DNA of 64,000 nucleotides from Moniliophthora roreri (GCA_001466705.2 LATX02000001.1:2108001-2172000), one strand, 5' to 3'. Numbered from the stretch's first letter, positions 33,739 through 46,586 are shown. Numbers and translations are program-made. The notes: a model not told the origin generated them from the sequence alone.

Positions 33739-34781
33739 CCTGAGCAGCAGGTGTAGCGGTTTCTGTAGGACGACCGTGATGAAAGAGGTTGAAGCACAAG
33801 CTTAAGAGAGTGTACAGGAGCTGCGGATGGGATTATAAACACCGTTGAGGGGCATCTTCTACACGTGTGAGTCCAGTGAACATAAGTGTCATCAGTGGAA
33901 TGATGGAAGAAGTAAGAAGTCAGTATCAACGGAGGCACCGGGACGAACTGATGCTAGTAGGCGCGAAACTTGAAACTCGCAGCACCCAATCCATTGATAA
34001 ACAATGAAATCTAGCTTCGACTGGGGGCTCTGAAGTTGACTGGCATCCTTTCTATCAATTCAAGTCATTCAACAAGTTGAAAAAACAATGAAAAGTGCTG
34101 TTTTTCGCCATACAGCTTGAGCGCTTGCACCAGATTGGCGAAGATAAGAACATGAGGATGCGAGATGATACGTACCCCAAGCATCCTGTGGCCTTTGTAT
34201 CTCGCGTAACTCTGCTGCGGGACAAACCTTAACTAGGCGCTGAATCTTTCCTTCTCGCATCCGCAGTACGTGCAAAATGAAAAACGAGGGGGAAGATCAA
34301 AAGAGGTGGAGGACTCTTGAAGTGGAGGAAGGGCAAAACTCTGAACAAATCCAAACGCGTGTCTTCAGCCCGCGGCTATCGGGTGACATGCATGCATCGG
34401 TGCCGCTAACCTCGAGCAAGTGCATCGTCCCAAAACGTTGCATTGTCATCCTCCGCGAGTCACTGCTGAAGACGCAAAATGCTAAGCTCCACAAACGACA
34501 GGATGCTTGCTTTTGCGGGGGCGGAAAGTGTTATACGGAATTTCTGTTCATCGATCAGCGATATTGCGTAGTAAATTTTAGATATTCACTGCGCAGTCTA
34601 AATTGAGCGAAACTTGAAGCAGATACATATACATCGTTAAGGTCAACTTAAACTACAAGGCCATAACAAGCAAAGGATTATACATAATACAACGCATGTC
34701 AGTATTATTAGGTACATGGACATAAAGGTATCACTGAGAAACAGAGAAAGAAATAGTAATACATCATCTGTCTCTGCGCAA
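33739..34781. other. Intergenic, nothing recognised
   Basis: About 1 kb between RNase III-like A and the DUF2156 gene. It contains short imperfect inverted repeats such as GATGCGAGAT near 34150 and a later ATCTCGCG, but no coding or RNA gene signal that I can support. Confidence 0.45.
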
Positions 34782-36192
34782 TCACTTGCGCAAAACTTTC
34801 AAAAGCCCCCGAATCGTCTCGAGCCCAAATCCATCCTGAGGATAAGCCACATACATCGGTTCTCGCCTCGAGTCAAACTTGGCTCGGAAATCGCCCCTCT
34901 TCCACAGCCCAGCTCCCTTTGCTACCTGTCCGTACACCTTGCTCAAGGATGAGATCTTCCAACCCGACAGACTGTCGATGGGCTTCAACACATCGGATGC
35001 AATGATACCAAATGTTACAGTAGGGGCGGGTGCAGGTCGGAAGGCATTATGGAGTTGTGTCAGGCAGGTGTGAATGAGGTATTCAGAGGTTCCACGAGGA
35101 GCTGAGGGGAACGAAATGGCGTTTTTGATCAAGTAGTATGATGTAGGTGGGTGCAGCAAGAGACATCCGTTAAATGAAGTATGTAGCGAGGAAGACGACG
35201 AAGAAGCTGAATGCTGCGGCGAGAATGTCGGTGAAGGCACAGGAGATTCTGCGGAAGAATTGGATGATGCTGATATAGTTCGCTTGTGACCGTGCACAGG
35301 CTTCTGCTGAACAGATGCAGGTGGATGAGTTTCCGAAGTATGAGGACCTTGAACTGGAGTCAGAATGAGAAGACCAACGATGTGTCCCTCGTGTTTGGCT
35401 ACCCAGTATCTCCGATGTGCTTCATCAATCCATGGATGACCAGAAGTCTATAAACCTCGTCAGCATTGTTCATCGCAACCCTTGTTAGAAATAGACACTT
35501 ACAGAAGCAATCTGAACACCCTTAGCACCTCTGCTCCTCCTCCACTCCGCCAGACCTTCATCTACCTCCTTCCTATCTCTGTCACCCCACTTTCCAGTTG
35601 TCTCTTGGACAGTAACACCAGTTCTCTCTGCTCTCCTCAGGTTCTTCTTCAGATCCTTGACCATGCCAGCACCTTCGTGTCCCTTGAAGCTATCACTAGT
35701 CATCTCGACTACATGATCCGGATCAAGTGTTTCTTCGTGGATGCACTCTACGCCAGCCCAGAGGAGTTCCTTGGCCAATACTTTTTCCAAAGCGAGGTCA
35801 GCGCAACACCACGCCGGCTTCAATCCTTGCTTTGCGACCCATTTAACGAACGCTCGCGCCGTGGGCGCAAGGGCAGAAGGATGCGATACGAGCGGGTTAC
35901 CCCACGCGTAAACGTACTTCTTGCGCTGCATATATCCTTGGATAGGTGCAAAGGAGGATTGGGGGATAGACCCGGCAGGAGCCTGCCAGATGCGGTACCG
36001 CTCGAATTCGAGCCATGCAGTTGCAGAAGAGTTGCCGTAGATAGCAATCAAGTGAGCGATTGAAGACTTGTCAAAGGCAGAAGAGGAGGAGGAAGAGGCT
36101 GCAGAGGATTCTGGTTCATCAATGTCAACTTCGTCGTCGTCAAAGCTGAAAACATCCGAATTAGTGTCGTCGAATTCCTTTCCGAAGGACAT
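34782..36192 (-). CDS. DUF2156 (LPG-synthase C-terminal-like) aminoacyltransferase candidate
   Basis: After an acidic/Ser-rich N-terminus, AHLIAIYGNSSATAWLEF begins the domain. KYVYAWGNPLVS, FVKWVAKQGLKPAWCCAD and GHEGAGMVKDLKKNLRRAER follow the DUF2156 pattern (Y..WG(D)P, F...A...G, and the basic KxxRRAxR motif that in this fold contacts tRNA or lipid). A second half after an intron near 35450-35502 has WIDEAHRRYWVAKHEGHIVG, a low-complexity Ser-rich insertion, and SGWKISSLSKVYGQVAKGAG near the end. Known fungal DUF2156 enzymes transfer an amino acid from aminoacyl-tRNA to ergosterol, and free-standing forms have been linked to glycine. This one lacks an attached tRNA synthetase. That activity here is inferred. 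Confidence 0.62.
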
Positions 36193-36785
36193 GTCGAGGA
36201 AATGTGCGGTTTAGTGGACATGATAGACGAAAATGGAGGCAGTTTTATAGTCTCAGTAGTGGTGGTGTAAGAGTAAGCAGGAATTCAACATCAACAAGCG
36301 TCATCCTCGGTAAATCGACCCGCTGACCCACCAACGATCAGGTAGCCGCTACGCCATCCACTTAGAATCCGTGTCCGTGCCAAAATTTTGCTAGTTGGTC
36401 CGTACGCTGCTGCATATAGATGGAAAGTATACGCTTCGGCCGAAGTTTCTATGCAAACGGAAGGGTAATGCAACTCGAATGCCCCAGTAGTCCGTTTTCA
36501 GCTCACTGAGCGGCTGCTTTGCTTGCGCCCTTTGTCCGAATTTACATTCATCCATAGTACGTAAAGTTGATTAGTGTCGTCGATCATCTTCGGGACCTCG
36601 CTGTTCACGGATGCAAAAATGCTTGAACGGCCCAATGGCCGCAATTGATACGAAGAATGACACGGGAAGTGATTGTAATGAAACAAGGGGTATGCGACGG
36701 TGGTAAAATACACCGTTGGGATACAGATACAGTTGCATGGGTGGGAATAGACCGAGTTATCGTCCAAGCAAAAACCACAACCACT
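36193..36785. other. Intergenic, nothing recognised
   Basis: About 590 bp between the start of the DUF2156 gene and the stop of RNase III-like B. It should contain the DUF2156 promoter. No gene seen. Confidence 0.5.
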
Positions 36786-37828
36786 TCACCATCTCATGTT
36801 CACCCACGCTTGCCGGGCTGCTTCTTCCTTTGCTTGTTTCTGGTTTCTGCCTGTCCCCCGGCCCTGTTCGTGACCGTTGACTAAGAGAGAGATCAGTAAT
36901 CCAGCTTAGAGAAATACCAAATTCTTACTCAGGCAGCGCACGGTCCAAGTAGGCTGGTGAGGCGGGCCAAACGAGTCTGCTTCGTAAGTGATTTGGAGAC
37001 CTCTCTGTGCAGCAGTCTGGTTGACAAGAGCAAGAGTCGGGAGGAACTGGAGTCCATTTGCACGCGGTGGACTGTGACTCATTGGAGGAGGAGGTGGTGG
37101 TTGAGCAGGCATTGGGGGAGGCATGGCTGCCGGCGGAGGTGGAGGTGGAGGTGGAGGTGGAGGTGGATTTGCCAGCTGGGGCTGATACTGGGTGTGTGAC
37201 TGAAGGTATGGTGGTGGCGCATTCGACGAAGTAGCGATAGGTGTTGTTTGTTGTTCCACCACATCTGCCGGATTAAAGACCGCTGTCGGATCAAGGAGGC
37301 TGACTATCCAGCTGTTCACTACGTCCACTCCACTGCGTAAAAAGACAGCACCAACAAACGTGTTGAAGTAGTGACGTAGTTCCTGTCTATTATTGACGGC
37401 GAGAAAGCGGACACTGAATACGAGGACTCACTTGGGGGCCTTGCAAGGGATTGGGGTCTACATTCGGCGCAAAGCGAAGCTTGCCCTTCAAATTATGTTG
37501 TTCTAGCCAACGATTGTAGTTCTCTGTGGTGAGTGTGTCCACTACGTCTTGCTACATTGACGTCAATAAGGCAATAGTGTGGGAGCACCAATGGCCGACG
37601 TACTCGTATTTGCTGGGCCGTTCGCATAGGTTTACTTTTTTTGAAGAAGTAGGAACAAACCACCATATCCAGTATCTTCTCACCAAGGAGCGCAAGACGC
37701 TCTGTATCTCCATAGTCATTGTCTTGCATTCCTGGCTTCTGGAGGGACTTGTGCGTATAAACATCGAGCAGCAGATCCTCTTCTCCTTCAATCTTCGGAG
37801 CTTGACGACGAATGCGGTCGACATCCAT
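36786..37828 (-). CDS. RNase III-like / dsRBD protein B, partly degenerate catalytic site
   Basis: MDVDRIRRQAPKIEGEEDLL and DVYTHKSL lead into DTERLALLGEKILDMVVCSY, a recognisable RNase III signature. The first Glu is kept, the second acidic residue is Ala and the Asp is Glu. The second signature (RHYFNTFVGAVFLRSG) lacks the Asp and Glu. A poly-Pro linker (GGAGGT repeat at 37133-37167) joins it to a dsRNA-binding domain: LALVNQTAAQRGLQITYEA, GPPHQPTWTVRCLINGHEQG and GTGRNQKQAKEEAARQAWVN. It aligns along its length with the gene at 32704-33738, so the two are paralogs. It diverges from POM152 across 290 bp. The most likely role is dsRNA binding; mitochondrial ribosomal L44 has the same domain order but different sequence. 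Confidence 0.74.
37133..37167. repeat. Coding hexanucleotide repeat (GGAGGT)n
   Basis: Perfect or near-perfect repeat encoding the poly-proline linker of RNase III-like protein B on the minus strand. Confidence 0.8.
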
Positions 37829-38118
37829 CCTTGTAGACTAGTGCCCAGAATAGTCTAACGTGATAAAGCGAGGGGCTTTGCGGTCGAGATATGAGCAGAA
37901 ATGTAGATAAAAGCACTAAGCAGGATCCTACGTAGAGTCCAGATTCTTTGTGTCGGGCGTTGTGGTAGGCGCTGAAGCAAAAAGGCAAAAAGTCCAGGGA
38001 TCGTTGCACATTGCAGTACAATGCAAAGTCTCGATCACGTGTACTCTGCCTTTCTTGCCTTTCTTCAACCACCCACTATACAGTATACTAAGTCTATACA
38101 TTCCTCTGGAACTTTGCA
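37829..38118. promoter_or_regulatory. Divergent promoter, RNase III-like B / POM152
   Basis: The 290-bp interval lies between outward-facing ATGs. It includes T/C-rich TCTGCCTTTCTTGCCTTTCTTC upstream of POM152, typical of fungal housekeeping promoters lacking TATA. Confidence 0.5.
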
Positions 38119-41100
38119 ATGTCGGCTGCTTCAAAGCAGCCAGTAGCGGCACCGCTCATACCCGAAAAATATCTGGACGTACCTTCCCAACGACTATACT
38201 ACCTGAGTGTTGGACTTTTTTGCCAGGTGAGGTTTCATAGATGTCTAAATATCTGTATCTGACATCTTTCCTAGGCTGTAAAAGCATTGGACTTTTTTCG
38301 CTCCCTTGCAAATGAGAACGCAATTCAACTATCTCAGAAATGGTTGTTCGTCGACTTTGTATATTGCGTGGTGCTTGCAACACTCCGAATACCAAGACTC
38401 AATTACAGCAAAGCGGTAGTTGCACTTCAGATAATATCTCTTTGGTTCTTGGATGGTCTGCTTTTTGGCGGGATAAGGCTGAATGTGTATGGTGACGACC
38501 GTATTTCATCTCTTTCAGGGCCTTCTGGTGCGTCGCAATACGGATCTGGCTGTCCTGTAGTGCCCTCATTTTTTGTGCTTTAGGTAGTCTTGAATGGGCT
38601 GCTACGCCACAATCCTCGGGTTTTCTCGACTATGTTGCTCCCTTCACGTTTGGATTGCTCTCGTCAGAGAAGTCGGCCTCCAGCGACTCGCACCTTCTTG
38701 GTCAACATACTGTCCGCATGTCTCCCATCAGCACTGCTCAATTGAACGCGGGCGGACACTCATTCTGTCTGCCATCATCAAGCGATTCCGTTCTTATCCC
38801 TGTTCTCCTTAACAATACCAACCCGATACACCTCACCTACTCCATCACGCCTCTCGGACATCATAAACAGACTGTAGAGCGCGTCGAACTATCGAGCAGG
38901 GACCTCAAAGCAATAGAACAGGCTCGCATAGAGGCGCTCCAAGTCGCACGTCCATCCACCTCCAATGACGCAGAAGACGAATATGATGAATACGATGACG
39001 ACTCACCTTCCTCTAATGACAATACCCATTCCAACCTCCAAAAAACCCAGTCTCTCGTGCACATAAAACTCTCAAAACCAGCTATAGTTCGGCTCGAGCG
39101 TGTCATTGACGCCTCGAATGTCGAAGCACGTTTGGTTATTCCTTCGGAAGCTCTGGTAGTTCCATGTCCCAAAGCAGAATTCGTTCCGCAGATACACTCG
39201 GCAGATGATATATACTGCCTTGGGCAGGATCCCGACGTGGAACTTCTAATGGATATCAGCGGTGTTCCTCCATTGAGTTTGCGATGGTCCAGATCGATCA
39301 ATGGCCGAAAGGAAACCTTCCTGGTCGAAGGCATCGAAGGTAGCCACTCGGAGAAGCATCCTCGACCGTACGACGACATATCGTCGACAGTGAACGTTCA
39401 TGGCAAACGCACTCGGGCGGTAGCTGCGCCTGAACAGCTGCGAGTGCCTCTGACTGTCTCCTTGGACTCGGCAGGAGCACACATGTATGCTCTCGAGGAA
39501 GTCATGGATGCCGTCGGGAACGTTGTCATCGTCCCGTCTGACGCCCGTATAGAGAAGGATACAAAGGCCGTTCAATCCTTCAGGGTGTTGCAACGACCTG
39601 CCATGTCTTTCAAATTTTGTAGTCCTGGCAACCCAACACCATTGCTTATTGGACAACAAGCACAACTAGCCGTGGCTGCTAATGAAGTGGATCTAATGGA
39701 TGCCCCTTGGTCGGTTGAGCTCAAGTACCGACCCCCTGTCGATAACGAAAAGAAACTTAGAGCATGGAAGAAAACTATTTCGTCGGAAGGTAGTAAGCGA
39801 GAGCTTACAATTGCAGCTAGCGCTCCAGGAGAATACACGCTCACCAGCGTTCGAGGCAAGGTATGTGCACGCAAGTGTCGATACGCAAACCCTTCTGATA
39901 TACTTACAGTACTGCAATGGCGATATCCTCGCTCCAGAATCTTGCGTCGTTGTGGAGAGGCCCATGCCCACGGCGGAGATCGAGTGGAAGAAGATACATG
40001 AATGGTAGAATGCTCGCTTTCCAGGTATTCTTCCTTTACTAACATCATCTTCTTTAGCTCAGGCGATACAGGGGTATCTGCTTCTCTCGTACTTCACGGT
40101 ACTCCACCCTTCCACGTGTACTACCGGGAACAGAAGGACTCAGAGCCTGCCCGCGAACTCACCAAGACTTTCGGTACTTCTCGTGGGGAACTTACTATCC
40201 AGCCTGAACACAGTGGTCATTACACCTTCACTTTCACTCAAATTAGCGATGCCAACTATAAGAAGGTCGAGCTTAAGGGTCCAACTATCGACCAGATCAT
40301 ACATCCGCCTGCCTCCGCGGAATTCGCGAACACGGACAACTACGCAGGAAGGAAGAAGAAAGAGATTAGCAGCTGTGAAGGTAACTCGGTAGATGTGGAT
40401 GTGGATTTAAGGGTGTGTTTGTTTTTGGCGCCGTTTCTGTATTATTGGCTGAACGGACATATAGGGATCTGGTCCTTGGAACCTTGAATTGCAAGTCGTT
40501 GGCCCAAAGAGCTCCGAAACAATCAAACTGTCGGATATCAACAGCCCGAGGAAAACGCTTCAAATCCCTATACCTTCCCACATCAACCAGGAGGGCGGTA
40601 GCTTTGATATCGACTTGGGTAAGCACTTTCTTATTCCCTCAATAAAGGAAACGTCCATTGACATTCATGAAGTGAGCGTCGAGGACAAGTATGGGTGCAA
40701 GCGGTCTCTATCTGTGCCAGGCATCTCCGTGAAGGTCCGACGGTTGAAGCCGACAGTGAAGTTCTACGACGCGAAGGGCAAGCGCCATCTCACTGTTATT
40801 GAGAACAAGCGCGCGAGTCTGCCTCTACGCTTGACCGGAGAGGGAGTGAGTACCATATTCTCTAGCCAGGTTCGCAACTTATGGATAGTTCTTCAGCCAT
40901 GGCGAGTCAAGTATCGTCATGTAGGAAAAGATGGTCAAAGAATCGCTTCAGCTTCTTTGACAACACCAAATGATTTCCTGCATGTCACCGAAAGCGGAGA
41001 GTATGAGCTTCTTGAGGTATAGTTCCTGTCCTTAGACTCACACAGTAAGCTCATCAGTCTGCTGCCCAGATATTTGATTCGCAATGTCCCGGCAATGTAG

Positions 41101-42603
41101 TGACGGATGCATCTACTTTCACAGTAGATTGGGTTCCTAGACCAGCTGCGAAGTTGTCCTCCAAAACTCAGGCTGTATACGAACCGTTCAATGGATCCTA
41201 CGTGTTGCCACCGATATGCGAAGGGAAAGATGATCACGTCGACCTTGAGTTGACAGGTGGGTTCAGCATGTTCAAGAAATTTATTCAGATCGCTCAAAGC
41301 TTAGTTTAGGACGTCTTCCCTTCCAGATCATGTACAACATTGCACAGAACAGTGACAGTGGCGGTATAAAACTCGTAGATCAACCGGTCTTCAACAGCAT
41401 TCAGCATCGCACCCGACTCCAATTACTAACGTCGAATCCAGGCCGAGTGTACTACGAAGTCAAACAGATTGGAGATGCGGCGTACCCCTTGGAACAACAT
41501 AGAAACACACCGATACCCAGAGCGGACCGGTTACTATTCGAGCAGCAGGTCTCAATGAGGCCCTCTGCTCGGTTCAGGAATAGGAACAGGCTATCATATT
41601 GTTTGAACGACAATTTTGTTCCCTTGGACCGCTTATCTTCAGATGGTGTCATCAACTTTGAGGGCACGCCTCCATTCCAGCTTCAATTATCCATCAAAAA
41701 TTTAGCCGCGAGTACCGTTGACCACACGACTATTGAGGTGGTTGGTTATTCGTGGAAGATTGAACTGCAGACATATCAGTTTGAGTCGATTGGTCCTCAC
41801 CTCGTGGTCGTTGAGTCAGTAGCAGATGCATCCGGATGCCCACATGCTGCGTTGGATCCCTTAACTTCATCTATATGGGTTGATGTGTCGGAAACAGCAG
41901 CGATTGTTCCTGTTGACCGGAGAGAAGACTACTGTGTTGGAGACATCGCTCAGTTCCAGCTTGAGGGTACGCCTCCTTGGTCGATTGGGTATGTCTATCA
42001 GTTCCTGTGTTATACGTACAATTCCGACGATTGCTAGGTACCGTATCAACGGCAAATCATACACACAAGAAGCCAAGACCTCGCCTTTCTCATTGCTTCA
42101 GCAACAACCTGGAGAATTCGTTGTTACTTCCATCGCACACCAGCAAAAAATGTGCAAAGCGTCTATTACTGACTTACGATTCAACGTACACCCACTTCCT
42201 TCAGCACAAGTGGGTCATGGAAAGAGAATATACCAGGACATTCATGAAGGTGAGTAGAAAGTATTATCGCTCAACGCCCAACTAAGAGCTTTTTGCAGGT
42301 GATCAGGCTGAGATCGTCTTCACGCTCATTGGAGAGCCTCCTTTCACATTCACATACCAGAGAGCTGAATTGGCTACTCGTGGTAAGCCAGGCAAGATCT
42401 TGGAAACTCATACAGTTTCCCGGGTGTTTTCCAATGAATACTCTATCTTCTCCGCCTTAGAAGGTACGTACATTCCCAGCCATCGTATACCCGGCCTCTG
42501 ACCTTCGTATTCAGGAACTTGGACCGTAACGTCGATTTCAGACAAGTACTGTCGTTATCCACCTACATCCCAAGACGCGAGTAGCGATAGGTCTAGACGG
42601 TAG
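38119..42603 (+). CDS. POM152: Nuclear pore membrane ring protein Pom152
   Basis: The start MSAASKQPVAAPLIPEKYLD is followed by the N-terminal membrane region (WLFVDFVYCVVLATLRIPRL, KAVVALQIISLWFLDG) and a third helix. The diagnostic junction GQHTVRMSPISTAQLNAGG comes next. The long luminal part contains repeated Ig-like domains, each marked by a G.PP[FW] turn: GTPPFHVYY, GRPPFQIMY, GTPPFQLQL, GTPPWSIGY and GEPPFTFTY. This is the architecture of fungal Pom152, which forms the membrane ring of the nuclear pore in the perinuclear space. An acidic low-complexity insert (DAEDEYDEYDDD) lies in the first third. More than ten short introns interrupt the gene. It ends at the TAG at 42601-42603, 111 bp from the convergent pyrophosphatase gene. 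Confidence 0.88.
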
Positions 42604-42714
42604 TACGTCATTGATGGACTAGATCCAGAGCTTCACATGCTGTAACATATAGCGAGACGAGTAATGATTTTTGTACATTTAATGCTATCTACATTGCTTT
42701 GCCGGTGCACCACC

Positions 42715-43928
42715 TTACACCTGGGCAGAAGAAATGTAGAACCACTTAGAGACTGGTTAAGGTCAGTGTTAGCGAATCGTTTGAATCCCTGGAGTTTTAA
42801 AGACACACCAGATGGGTCAATGGAAGCAGGAGGCTTCTTGGAGTCGGGAGGAATGCTAGTGTACGTAGGGTCGTCCCTCCTGACAAAGTCGGGAGAGTTG
42901 GCAATCGTGATGTTACGTCTATCGACTAATTAGCAACGAATTCAAAGGGCAGTGATGTCAACCACGACGTACGTGGAAAGCTCAGGAGCGGAGGTCTCTC
43001 CAGTGATAAGACGACGCCAGGCCTCGTGGCACTCATGAATGATCTCGGTGGCATAACGTTTGTTCTTGGCCTCACCAGAGAACGCAAAAGTGTTCTCAGG
43101 CTTTCCATCGGGAATCTTGTAGATCCTATAAGTAGACACTTTAATCAGCACACGAACGGCTATAACCGTCGTAAAACCGCAGAAAATACCTGAACCACTC
43201 GTTGGTAGCCCTGATCAAACCCGGAAGATGTCTCTCAACGTCTTCAATGTCATTGAGCTTGGAGGCGAGAGGATCTTGGACGTCGACGACGATGACCTTC
43301 CAGTCGGTCTCTCCCTCATCGAGAAGGGCCATGATTCCGAGAACCTTGACCTGCTTGACTTGGCCGACGTAGCCAACCTGCTCGCCAATCTCACAGACAT
43401 CGAGAGGGTCGTTGTCGCCCTTGGCCTTGGTCTCAGCATGGGATGTGTTGGGGTCCTCCCAAGTCTTAAAAGTTGACTGGATTAAGATGTGACTTTCACA
43501 TAGCAACCAAACGACGCACCTGAGGGAAAGCACCGTAGTTCCAGATGTAACCGTGGTGAGGGAAGCAGTTGCGAACGTAGCGGAGCCGGCCTCTCTTAAT
43601 ATCTTGCTTGATAGGATTGAAGGGTTCTTCTTTGGAGATTTCCAACTTGGCGTTGGTCCAGCGAGGAACTTCGACGACCATGTTGAAAATGCCGCTGTTC
43701 TGGTCAGCAAAGAGGGGGATGTCATGCCATGGGGAGATGACAGAGCTGTTCTGTTCGATGAAAACGCGATGCTCTGGAGTAAATGTCAGACAAAGGTAAA
43801 TCGATGAATGGGTTTGCGACACACCGAGCGTGTTGGCAGCGCCGATTTGGCGAGGGCCGTATTCTGACATTGGGAGCTAGGTGAGCCTTTAAAAGTGAAA
43901 AGTAAAGAAAATACTGACGAGAAGTCAT
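42715..43928 (-). CDS. IPP1: Soluble inorganic pyrophosphatase
   Basis: Family I pyrophosphatase that hydrolyses PPi from biosynthesis. [11 protein letters not shown] splices to [72 protein letters not shown] (the metal-binding DNDPxD motif), [16 protein letters not shown] and [20 protein letters not shown] follow yeast Ipp1 closely. C-terminal exons after introns at about 42968 and 42832 encode [31 protein letters not shown] and [11 protein letters not shown], so the reading frame does not stop at 42942 as the unspliced frame suggests. The start is ambiguous: an ATG at 43928 with one intron gives MTSQYGPRQIG, while the ATG at 43870 gives [10 protein letters not shown] without it. Cytosolic. 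Confidence 0.92.
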
Positions 43929-44268
43929 GTTTTGAGCGGTGGAATCGGAGGACAGATGTCGGAGTTGGAGAGAGAGTCTCTGTACAGCGGTATTTGTCGG
44001 GTCAGCACTCATATAGTGCAGCCTGAGAGCAATCTGTTTGCTTATCCGTCGTCATCTTATCGTATTCATCAGTAAGCTATCATTCGCACCGCAGAAGGTA
44101 CTCTTGTCCGAGATAAAACTCGGTACATGAATCTTTTTCCTGAAGAACGATCTTGGAAAAGAAATTTTCTCAAATTGACGCTGTCGCGTGCTCTCTTTAT
44201 CTTTGATATTATCTACGCGGATGACGGCCAGATTGTCAGGGAAAAGGACCATGTACATCATGTCGAAC

Positions 44269-46586
44269 CTAGGTTACACCTCCTTGAGGAAGAATATCCT
44301 CTTCAGCCCCCACTTTCTTCCACTTCAAGTTGGTAAAACCACCATTGAAATCCAACCTCAATAGCAATCGCTCGATATGCCTTCGTACATCTATTGTATC
44401 CCCATCCTTTCCGACTCTCGATATATTGAATGTCGTATGGTTTGCCATTGTAGCATTCATGTGTATTGATTTGGATGCATCTGTAGAAGTAAATGGTTGT
44501 TGAAACGTCGAAGTAGATAGTTGCTCGTAAAACGTGTTCAGCAATTCATGAAGAGTCTGAAAAAGTAATGTCAGGGCAAAACAGAAGCTAGGTGGAGAGC
44601 ATCCGATACTGACCTTATTGATATCAGCAACAACAGCATGGCGCTCCTTGACTAAGACACCGACATCCTCTGATCCACCTTTCGCGCTGCCTTCAAACAA
44701 AAGTGCAGGAAGAATATCTCCGCCCCATCTTTCAACTTGGGCCACGAACCCCTCACAGACACCAAAGATATTCGAGAGTGTCGTCGTCACTTCTGGGTAT
44801 GTGAGAAGGCACCCAGTCAGTAGTCGATCAAGGTAGGAAGCATGGGTTGTTCGCAATGTTGTAAAGTCCAACGGTGTTGAACTGCCAACGTTCGAAGCGA
44901 TGCTGCGTGAAGTAGGGAGGGACCGAATACTCCCCGTGGATTGGCCCACCGAGAGCGTTCTCTTCCGGCTATCCTGTGTCAGCTGTTGCTTCAGTTTCAA
45001 GTACTCCACATCAACCACATCAATCATGATGTACCCAAGGAGTGTGTCAAGAAACCAACTCATGTCCCGTACAACACCCCAACCACAACGCAGTAGAGAT
45101 GAACGAGTGTCCAATTCTTCGGCTGTTCCGCCCTCTCCTAGACCCGTCCATCGACGTCGTGCTCGTTGAGCATTCGATAGTGATGTCCAACATGTATGAA
45201 TGTTGGTGTGTGTCTTTCGAAGTGCAGAGAGATAGGAGAATAGTGCAGCATACGATTGTAAGTCAACGGGATGCACGAAGAGGTCGAGGGGCCACGCCAC
45301 TGTGTAATTGAGGAGGAGTGGTGTACCCAGTAGATGTGAGCTGAAAAGTGTCAGGTCAAGGGCACCAGGATGCACTGACGCTGAGAAGGATGTGGTTTGT
45401 CGAATGTTGGGCGTAGATCCTAACGAAGGAAGCAGAGGACGGAGAGGGCCTGATGGCAAGGAAAAGCGGAGTCGAGGTAGAGATGGATCTTGTTGTGCTG
45501 TCGTACCCAGGGACGCCCGTAATATGGCAAGATTGAGATCCTGTTCGCGTATCATGGATGTGGATCCGGACCGTAATGTGAGTCTTGAAATCTTCAATCT
45601 CTCAATCTCCCGAATGAGTGAAAGGCTAAACTCTCCGTTGCGTAGAAGGAAATAGTTGGCTCTATGTCAAGATGAGCTTAGTTGTAATTTGAATACCAGT
45701 CGAAAACCACGTACAGTGAGTCCACTGCATCCTCAACGGCCTGCATGGTCAGGATATTGAGCCACAGCCATTCACTAACATTAGTCCTGATTTGTGCAAT
45801 GATTCGGTCAAACTCCGTCTTCTCATCGGGATATACACTCTCCAAAGCGTAAGCATGCTCTTGCGCCAGGCTAGGAGGGAGCTGCCTCTGCCATTTAGCA
45901 GCCTTGACGGTTGCAATGGCACGCCCAACGTACACGATGGAATCTCGAGACTGCATCGATACACAAGCTGGCATGGATCCTTCAAGCAGAGCGAAGGATT
46001 CAGAGGCTAATGGATCGACACTTGAAAGTGTTCCGTGTACAACAAACGCAATGAGCTGGGTTCTCCACACGTGTTCAACTGCTTGAGATAAAAGATGAAA
46101 TATGTGTGCGATTCGATGAACACCAGTTTTCGAGCGTTCCAGGAGCATATCGATGAGAGGACCCGGCTTCCGCTGCTCCTGTGCCTCTATCTCCTCAACC
46201 AACGCGAGAAGAGCGGCCAACGGCGCGTCCCATTCCGCAAAAGTTGCACGAATCGAAGATAGAGGCACAAAAGATCCACTTGCGACAAGATTCGCATCGC
46301 GCCTGAGGACTTTTTCTTCTGTGTTTATGACGAGTGCTTCATATTCATCCCTAAGAATGTGGTTGATTGCGGCACATAGAGCACAGACATATCTGGATGA
46401 TGAACTGGAGAGTGATTTACAAATGGCCTTTATTTTGCGATAAGTGAGTGCGATTTTGCCTAGAGATTCGAGGCATTGCTGTTCTCCTGGATGCAGTAGG
46501 GGGGTGAATGACGGGTGAACGGTATGATCTGTAGGGAAAAGGGACGACGGATGACCAGCTAGGACTAAGAATACCTCGGATATCAT
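44269..46586 (-). CDS. Gamma-tubulin complex component 4 (Spc97/Spc98 family)
   Basis: MISEVFLVLAGHPSSLFP opens the N-terminal GRIP1 domain as in GCP4. FVPLSSIRATFAEWDAPLAA, MLLERSKTGV and AVEHVWRTQLIAFVVHGTL follow. The C-terminal GRIP2 domain starts ANYFLLRNGEFSLSLIREIE, then HPVDLQSYAALFSYLSALRK, and carries the W...R..M.WFLD..LGYIMIDVVD signature that contacts gamma-tubulin. Length fits GCP4 rather than the larger GCP2/3/5/6. A role in microtubule nucleation in gamma-tubulin ring complexes is known of the family. One intron near 45660-45715 separates the halves. A second, in-frame and stop-free, is likely at about 44557-44613. It diverges from the TBC gene over only 87 bp. Confidence 0.85.

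Noticed and set aside
34277..34606. 109-codon plus-strand frame between RNase III-like A and the DUF2156 gene
   Set aside because: No domain, poor coding character, no splice signals; probably chance.
42942..43151. Early stop giving a truncated pyrophosphatase (…VVVDITAL)
   Set aside because: A GTACGT donor precedes the stop and splicing restores the conserved C-terminus ending [10 protein letters not shown].
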